Source: Oegoconia quadripuncta
Lineage: Eukaryota > Arthropoda > Insecta > Lepidoptera > Autostichidae
NCBI GenBank assembly: GCA_949316235.1
Contig: OX438742.1
Span: 13,391,315 to 13,455,314, forward strand
Length of the DNA: 64,000 bases
Reading direction: 5' to 3'
Made by a program: the position numbers and the translations under genes. Below, in pieces: positions 57,455 through 64,000 of the stretch (position 1 is the stretch's first letter; the number at the start of each line of letters is the position of its first letter). The notes below the pieces were generated by a model that had not been told where the DNA came from, made no database searches, and saw nothing but the letters and a program-made list of their open reading frames with translations.

Positions 57455-57740
57455 GTTATCAATATTAAGATCTCCCATGATTATTATATTTTTAGTCGAA
57501 TTAAGTTTTCGTAATATGTCATCAAGATTGTAAAAAGTTTTTAGAGTTGCTATCCGAGCGAGATCTGTAAATAGCCAGAAAGGCGGTGTCGTTGCATTGT
57601 TAGCTCCTCTACTGTATACTTTAAACTACTTCTGATGAAGACAACAACTCCGTCGTTTTGGTTGTAGTTCCGGTAGGTATGGTATGTGTCATAATTTATT
57701 AGAGCGGGGAATACCATTGTTTTCATATTCCAACATTCGG
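57455..57740 (-). pseudogene. LINE endonuclease fragment (CR1-like)
   Basis: Minus-strand translation in pieces: YRNYNQNDGVVVFIRSSLKY, EELTMQRHRLSGYLQI, and LDDILRKLNSTKNIIIMGDL ending NID. The MGDLNID motif and the NQNDGVVVFI block belong to the apurinic-like endonuclease at the start of LINE ORF2. RT is not seen further along the minus strand. Confidence 0.65.
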
Positions 57741-58063
57741 TGAGTACCTACATATATGTCTCAATCTAAATTCAACCTAGCAAGCATAACCGCAAAATTG
57801 GTCTTCTTTTTTATACTTCAAATATTTAGTGTGTATTGTGTGTAAAAATATAAAAATACTATTATAACATAATATTTTGTATAGTATTTTATAATATATT
57901 ATAAAATACTTACTACACAAAATATAACATAATATTATTTTTATATTTTTACACACCACACACGGCCACAATAGAATCTAGGTTTTTATTTACTATGTTA
58001 TTTATACTAGGTACTGTTAATTTAATTGTTAATAGAAATAACGACACATGTTCTGAGGGCGGA

Positions 58064-58237
58064 GTGTAAGTGTTGTTTCGACTTAACTTTACTACCGCGT
58101 TCACGTTTCCCTGAAGATTTGTATGGAGAAATGTGCAGCGCCTCTAGGGGATAGTTTGCAAAACGATTTTTTTCATAGGGACTTTTTTCGTAAACGCGAA
58201 CGCGATGGTAAAGTTAATAGCGAGACAAAACTTACAC
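58064..58237. mobile_element. 174-bp MITE, copy 2 (opposite orientation)
   Basis: Starts GTGTAAGTGTTGT and ends ACAAAACTTACAC. It has the same length as copy 1 at 8311-8484 and matches its reverse complement, including GAGAAATGTGCAGCGCCTCT in the middle. It appears inserted between the ORF1-like and endonuclease fragments of a minus-strand LINE. Confidence 0.7.
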
Positions 58238-58628
58238 TTCGCACACAGTAATCTAGTTATAAATGACCCATTTTACTCGTATTTCCAAAGAGCTAAGAGT
58301 AGTTGTGTCAGGGATGAAATTATGGAACATGTAGATTATTGTAGATGCATAATCTGTAGTTTGTAAGAGATACGTTTATAGATAGGATAATGGTCGTATG
58401 ATATCGTTAATTTAATTAAGTTTGCTTTGCACATTGTGTGAAATCTAAGAACAGAAAATAGAATATATATTATTTTTTATGATTTTTTTTTTATATGAGC
58501 TTTATTAGGTACTTTTTTTTTAATTTTGTAAAAAAAGTTAAATGTGAGATGCAGTAATAATTGATACATTGGTTAAAATTAATGTGCAAATTTATGAAAA
58601 GCATAGAGAAACTTATACATGCTAGTCA

Positions 58629-58826
58629 GTCCGTTTTCTTTATCGCGTCTAGTTGAAATTCATCATTGATTTCAACATGAGGTTCGCATTGAGTTTTCCG
58701 TATATATATCCTCCCGTTACTCGTCCAGCAGTATTCATAGCCACAGAGATCTTTGCGATATCTCGGACCAGAAATCGTAGTCGCCTCGCCACCGCCCCCA
58801 GGGTCGTCAGGGGGTCTTCCCACATA
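58629..58826 (-). pseudogene. LINE ORF1 C-terminus (FP-like domain), fragment
   Basis: Minus frame: KDLCGYEYCWTSNGRIYIRK, then TQCEPHVEINDEFQLDAIKK and a stop. The pattern (aromatic-W-NG-I-RK, then a hydrophobic ILD-I end) resembles the FP25K-like C-terminal domain in CR1-type LINE ORF1 proteins. Its position upstream, on the minus strand, of the endonuclease fragment fits one element. Confidence 0.4.
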
Positions 58827-58899
58827 AGAATGGAAAACTTACCAGATGTTGAAGATAACTACACTACACTACTTTAGAAAGAAAAACACTCCCAACACT

Positions 58900-59575
58900 A
58901 TAAATTAATTTTAGACTTTTCCAGTACGAAATAACCCAGGCTCAATTCGACGTTAGCCGCGCTTTTTCAAATGAAATCGTTTATTTGCGTTAAATGTGAT
59001 ACAGGTTGAACATGTATACAAAGGATCTCACATTTAACCATTTCGGCATGTTAAATTTTACATAGAATTTCTACAAGGACATCAATTTGTCATAACAATG
59101 TACCTCTAAATCTAATTACACATTTCATTGATTACATTAACTTACTATTATTATCATTATTTCATATTAATGCAAAATGTCAAAAGAAATGAAATTAAAT
59201 GTCTATAAATAATTAATTACCTATTTAGTGTTGTCGCTTCATAATAGTAATGTAAAGTCATATTTAGATTATGTTAATATGGCATACTAGTCATTCACAT
59301 TATTATATTATCACTAGCTATTGTTAAACTAAGAATACTGATTAATATATTCACTCTAGATGTTTTAGCGGCAAAATAATTTTGTTTTACTGCCGCTCTG
59401 TTGTACATTAAAATACATAACTCCCCCCCCAACCGGCTTCCCCCCCCCCCCCCCCCCCTTGAAAAGTTTCTTAAATTTTCAGAAGAACGATACAAAGTTT
59501 ACTAAAAATCTGCGCTTAGCAAAAATGAAACATTTAATAATAATCACAATAACAGAAGAAAGATATATTCTTGCC
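58900..59575. other. Unassigned; C19 tract
   Basis: AT-rich, no gene recognised. A C-run at 59440-59458 and a shorter one at 59423-59430 flank AACCGGCTT. Confidence 0.35.
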
Positions 59576-59579
59576 TTGT

Positions 59580-59720
59580 GTCATGAACGTCCGCTGCTGA
59601 ACATAGGCCTCCCCCGTTAGAATTCCAGAGCGAACGGTTGGGTGCAAACTTCATCCAGTGATTTCAACGACCTTTATCGGGTCGCTGCCCTTGCCTGTGC
59701 ATGATCTCCGAACTTTAATG
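59580..59720 (+). repeat. Common CGTCCxCTGCTGxACATAGG repeat
   Basis: ACGTCCGCTGCTGAACATAG followed by GCCTCCCCC, then TCCAGTGATTTCAACGACCT, matches a very frequent insect repeat usually found in RTE-like LINE 3' regions. Confidence 0.55.
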
Positions 59721-59939
59721 CTTTCGTACCTGTAATACAAATTGTATTAGGGAGATAGTAGAGCGGAACACATGCTCCAAAGTGTTTGCAAGGGACATGA
59801 CAATTGGGCAGAGCCAGCAGCGTAGCATACGAATTGGGAGAGATCGAGAGGTTCTATGGACAGCTTAATACCTCGGTGGCTAGATCTGTTAGCAAAAGAT
59901 TAGCTGACGAAGAAATACTCTCTATTGCACCAAATAATT

Positions 59940-60180
59940 TACATACATATATAAAGTCACGCCCGTTTCCTGTAGGGTGAGGCAGAGACCATAGCACAAT
60001 AAATACAGTACAAACGACCATAGACTTCCCCTTACTACGATCCTGACATTTGGCTTCATTCATTCTCATAAGGTTGTTCATACATGCTCGTCGGTTTGGA
60101 GTACTCTTGACTTGGCCTTTCTTTAAGACGTCCTGGATGTTTTCTCGCACACTGTTTAACTCCCTAATTAACGACATCAA
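59940..60180. repeat. Dispersed repeat overlapping a minus-strand ORF
   Basis: ATAAAGTCACGCCCGTTTCC followed by GGTGAGGCAGAGACCATAG is a familiar lepidopteran repeat phrase. A 108-codon minus-strand ORF (59854-60180, MMSLIRELNSVRENIQDVLK at its start) overlaps it. I regard the first 50 codons as possibly mobile-element coding and the rest as repeat read-through. Confidence 0.4.
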
Positions 60181-60736
60181 ATTTAGTCAGTATTTGTAAG
60201 AGACTTTTCTATCGTGCAGTAGAAATACCTTTCCCGGATACCTAAGAGGGTTTATTCCGCGCGGTGTTTCATGTAAACTTTCAAGTCTATATTTTTCGGA
60301 ATGAACAAATCGATTCTAATAAAACTTTATAAGCATAAAGCATACATAGATCTAAAAAATTTGTAAGAATATTTTCTAAACAGAGTAGAACCACAAAATT
60401 AGAGCGATTTTAAGTTTTCCATAGTAACAGAAAAAATACAATATATTCTTTTAAATTCGATATTTTGTAAATGTTTTCTGCTGTTTTTAACCTATGCGTA
60501 TCCTGCTTACTGTGAAAGTTGTCTATTCATTTGGAAACATTTGGACTTGAAAGTTTGTATGGAATATCGTGTGGGATACACCCTCTTAAAAGCGTGGAGA
60601 AAATTTTCATTTTACGTTTCACTTCACTCAAACTAAAGGGCGCTTTCCTTTTTAGTTAATTAACGCGGATTCTCTCCTTTTTGCTAGTCCATGATCGGTA
60701 CTTGATGTTCTTCTTCTTTTCGTGTCGACGCAAATT

Positions 60737-60860
60737 TCAAATTTTATTGGACCAAAACTTAGCCACTCTAACAGCACTGTCTGTGGCGTTAAGGAGGTCG
60801 TCAAAGGTGCAGGTGTCAGGACACGCGGGACAAGACAATAAATGATCCATTGTCTGTGGG
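60737..60860 (-). pseudogene. LINE ORF2 extreme C-terminus
   Basis: Minus frame reads QTMDHLLSCPACPDTCTFDD, then LLNATDSAVRVAKFWSNKI and a stop at 60737. This Cys-rich HLLSCP-CP-C tail followed by AVxVAKFW is characteristic, in my recollection, of a family of lepidopteran LINE reverse transcriptases. Only the last 41 codons remain. Confidence 0.65.
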
Positions 60861-60869
60861 GAGACTAGC

Positions 60870-61970
60870 ATCGAATGAAACATCAAATTGTCACATGAAA
60901 CTAAAAAAATACTTGGATATGAACTTTATTTTTATAGGTAGAAGTTAAAAGCACAAGTGTTCACAGTACTGATGACTGAATTTTATTATTACCTACATAC
61001 TACATACATCTATCTATCACTGTGTAAATACAATAAGTTTAATAATCCTAAGTAATATTACCAAGCACTTATTTACTCAGAAGTTATACAAAACAACAAT
61101 TAACATACCTACACAAAACAATTTGTAACAGATTTCTAACACCAAAAAGCACTTAGAGAAAAATAGCCACAATTTAAAAAGTGGTATTAATAAATACATA
61201 ATTTTTTCTTTAAGCATATAAAGATTTTTATTTAGGATTAATGTGAAAAGGCACTTGATTGACTACAAAAATTATACATAATAAAGCATTTTGTTCATTT
61301 CTAAATTACGTTTCTTGTCCAAGCACTCTTGGTGCCCTTAAAATTAATGTTGTAATTTGAGGGGTGATTTAGGTGAGAATATAGATAAAACTCCTTGAAA
61401 AAATATCAATTGATCAAATGGAAATATTCCGTGCCTTCTCGTCCATAAAAACCAAAATACTGTTTTTTATTTTGTATGGTCAATAACAGAATTCTGAAAT
61501 AATTATAAAAATCAGATAAGTAAATACATTTTGTTATTTTAGGACGAGGAAATCAATATTTTTGCTTTGGAAGAACAAACACATGGAACAACTGACTTAT
61601 CCAGCATTCATCCCTCTAAATATAGAACATGATTATGTGCCCGCCGAATAGCCTTTCCATTTTATCATCAATTTATGAGGTGTATTATTGCAGTAGGTAG
61701 CCGTGAGATTAGGGAGTACCATTCATAATCAAATGTGTAATTCTTACAGACACGTCATTTGAATATCACAATAACAGAATGCACAATAAATAATCTATTT
61801 TCTACTTCAATACTTATTCTAAAATAAACATATAAACATGTTCGATAAATTCTTGTGACAAAAACAAAAGCCATATTTAAAAATAAAATATTTGTGATAC
61901 GATAACTGATAATGATAACAACCTACTTAGTCTAAGACAAATAAAAAAAATGAGTGTTATGTAGAGTATT
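60870..61970. other. Unassigned stretch
   Basis: AT-rich without a recognised gene, TIR or repeat. Confidence 0.35.
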
Positions 61971-61971
61971 G

Positions 61972-62226
61972 TACAGGTGAAATTGAATTCGTGTAATTCC
62001 TTTTTACTGGTGAGTTCACTCCTATTACAAAAATTTCCACTAACAACCACAGCCCAAAATTGTTGGACTTCCTTACTAAAGGTGGATTCAGAATGGTTTA
62101 CTTTGTATGGGTAATCGAAAATTTTTTGATCGAATTCGAGTAGGGTTCCCTGGGGAAAGGTGTTCGTAATGAAGAGTGATGTCACCAGTTAATGGGAATT
62201 CCATGAATTGAATTTAACCGCCTATA
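61972..62226. mobile_element. MITE of the TACAGGGTG family, copy 2
   Basis: Left end TACAGGTGAAATTGAATTCG, with a matching complement at the right end (TATAGGCGGTTAAATTCAAT inward). The inner arms contain ACTGGTGA and its complement TCACCAGT. It is longer (255 bp) than copy 1 at 55687. The minus ORF 61877-62185 is a shadow. Confidence 0.6.
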
Positions 62227-62229
62227 AAC

Positions 62230-63325
62230 TAGGCTATAGATTTTAACCCGGACATTTGAAACAACGATTGAGGTCAAGTACGACCCCGTCGTGCATAAAA
62301 AACACCCTTCCCTTTGATCCCATTGACCCGCGTTTGAATCATCCATGACACATTATTTGAACCCCGTCGTGGTATCTATAGAATTCCATTTTGGTGTTAT
62401 CCATTTTACGTTTCCCGAGACCTTTACTCTATAACTTGTTTTCCCCAATAGCCATCGGTTCTGCAGCAGACTTAACTAGCGCATTCTTGAGAACGAGTCT
62501 GACGAACGAACTGAATTGGATAAGATCACAATCTTATCCATCAGAAAATTCCTAGTATAGCTTTTTTAAAATCGCGTGTCTATGTTTCGGCTCTGTAGGA
62601 GAAAGCGAAAGCAGGGGAAACGCACAAAGCGGGCAAATACCCAACCCTACGGCAAAAATAAGAATAGACTAAGATGTACAAAACGGTCTTCTGACGTCAT
62701 TCAAATGTCTGGGAATAAAAATAAATTTCTTCTAATTGCCCCGTACTAATTCCATTCATTATAACATTTTGCGAAATAATACTGAAACTGTCTAAGACAC
62801 TGTTACACTTACATATAAATGCGCTTAAATCCATTTTTCAAATTAGACATTCTAATGTTAATCCAGTCGGTAAATTGATCGTGAATTTTCCTACATAAAT
62901 TTATCACATTAACAGTAATACTAAAGACATTTGAAAACCCTGGACATTAAAAGAGTAGGGGTCAGCTCGACGCGACCTTGTAAAATAAGAAAGTGTCGTG
63001 AAACAATAACGATATACAATGACGATCCGTAGTTTATAGAAACCGGCCATAAAACCGTTTATAGGAAAATGGCAGTTGTGAAGCAGGACCTCCTACAAAA
63101 TACAAGGCGGATTTCACACAAAATATACCAAAAATGTGTCCAGAATGGGCTTTTGCGAAATGATAAAAAATATAGAAAAAGTCGGTCTAAATCTTTACGA
63201 TGCTACCATATTTAAGCAGGAACAACATTTCATGTACATAGTTGTAACCAATAACGTCTTTTATTCTCATTAGGGGCAAACTAATATTCTCGTATGAATA
63301 TGAACATTGTCAAATGTTACTTATT
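62230..63325. other. Unassigned stretch
   Basis: No gene is supported. CGACCCCGTCGTGCATAAAA near 62281 and ACCCCGTCGTGG near 62359 form a loose repeat. Confidence 0.3.
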
Positions 63326-63326
63326 T

Positions 63327-64000
63327 ATTAACCCGTTAGGTACTCGCGTTGCCATACGGCAACGCTGAGATTTAAAAAAAATAACGTCACATGTAATGAT
63401 TGACTGATGTTTATTATCGTGTTATGTGTATCAGGACATATTTACCATAGACACGAAAAAATATTTTGTCACATAATGTTTTTAGTTTTGGAGGTATTTA
63501 TGTATTTATTGTCAAAATTGGTGAAATGGCGCACGACAAAATGTAAGTTATTTTTATTGTTATTATTTATTCATGGAAATGTATTTGATGATAATTATAG
63601 TGCTTTATACACCCTTATCTGTCAGAAATAGATGAACTGTAAATAAGTTGTACAATATTTACTGCTTATTTGAACATTTTAGTACTGTTGCCATTTGGCA
63701 ACGCTAGTCTAATAGAGGTACATTTTTTCCTATGGGATATATTCATTCATTTTATTGTTTTAGATTGGGTTTGGCTGAAATTATTGACGAGCTGGAGAAC
63801 GAAGACGGTGGGATCCGTGATGTATACATCGAACCACCAGATGGAGTAAGAGGCGAAAGGTGTCCGGTAAAAAGAGTGATCTTCTTGACTAGTTTTCCTC
63901 AGATATGAAGAAACTAAACCTTCACTTTTATTTCGACAACCTTTTCACGGGCATATCTCTTCTACTGCATTTGAAGGGCCTGGGTTTTGGTGGGACTGGT
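63327..64000 (+). mobile_element. Left end of a piggyBac-like transposon, cut by window end
   Basis: TTAA followed by CCCGTTAGGTACTCGCG near 63332 matches the TTAA target and CCC-type terminus of piggyBac elements. The palindrome GTTGCCATACGGCAAC (about 63350-63365) and its relative GTTGCCATTTGGCAAC (about 63687-63702) are subterminal repeats, each followed by GCT. A transposase relic follows. The right end lies outside the window. Confidence 0.75.
63525..64000 (+). pseudogene. piggyBac-like transposase, spliced N-terminus, internally deleted
   Basis: ATGGCGCACGACAAAAT (63525-63541) meets a GTAAGT donor; the acceptor TTTTAG precedes 63766. Joined, the protein starts MAHDKILGLAEIIDELENED and continues DVYIEPPDG, the acidic N-terminal segment of piggyBac-type transposases. 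After about 63865 it jumps to LNLHFYFDNLFTG and LLLHLKGLGFGGTG, a block from the catalytic half (contains the conserved FDN-FT aspartate). About 200-300 residues of the usual protein are missing, and the frame also breaks (TGA at 63906). Cut by the window end. Confidence 0.7.

Noticed and set aside
59854..60180. 108-codon ORF as a host gene
   Set aside because: Half of it is read through a familiar dispersed repeat; no domain was recognised.

Overview
This is animal nuclear DNA, most likely from a moth or butterfly (Lepidoptera). It is AT-rich and has spliced ORFs, tRNA-derived SINEs, LINE tails ending in short repeats, MITEs, BEL/Pao, Copia, Tc1/mariner, MULE and piggyBac relics, and repeat motifs I know from lepidopteran genomes. 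I see no rRNA, genuine tRNA gene, CRISPR array or operon. Almost every long ORF belongs to a mobile element.

Layout. 1-8 kb is mostly unassigned, with one LINE C-terminus at 2.75-3.11 kb. 8-13.6 kb is a dense cluster: LINE tail, 174-bp MITE, SINE, hAT-like element, second SINE family, GC-rich retroposon with target-site duplication (TSD), complete but broken Tc1 element, possible LTR junction and LINE tail. 13.6-31 kb is sparse: a GC-rich islet, a SINE with a 15-bp TSD, Tc1 and MULE relics, a BEL protease relic, a diverged tandem duplication and a PIF/Harbinger-type MITE. 31.4-38.3 kb is a BEL/Pao element interrupted by a Copia fragment and an inverted second BEL/Pao fragment. A second Copia gag follows. 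40.27-42.46 kb is a nearly complete IS630/Tc1-mariner-type transposon with 25-bp TIRs, TA TSD, a spliced transposase and an unusually long catalytic D-to-E spacing. 42.67-49.71 kb is a nest: outer TIR element with a Myb/SANT-like exon, a full-length I-like LINE inside it (13-bp TSD), and a 5'-truncated LINE inside that LINE's ORF1.

50.7-56.95 kb holds the one gene that reads as intact: a six-exon, 319-residue Myb/SANT (zeste-like) protein with a C-terminal coiled coil. All splice sites are GT-AG and all phases agree. Its first intron carries a mariner relic and a near-identical 1.12-kb tandem duplication containing Copia fragments. 57-62 kb has LINE relics on the minus strand and MITEs. The window ends inside a piggyBac-like element whose TTAA-flanked left end is at 63.3 kb.

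The genes do not form a pathway; the window is an accretion of insertions, and their nesting gives a relative order of events. The most interesting items are the intact zeste-like gene, the long-spacing IS630-type transposon, the in-frame ORF1-to-RT-tail fusion, an alternating-polarity palindromic repeat present at two distant loci, and two perfect hairpins with 5-nt loops that look like template-switch products. I do not see convincing evidence of a wholly new biological system.
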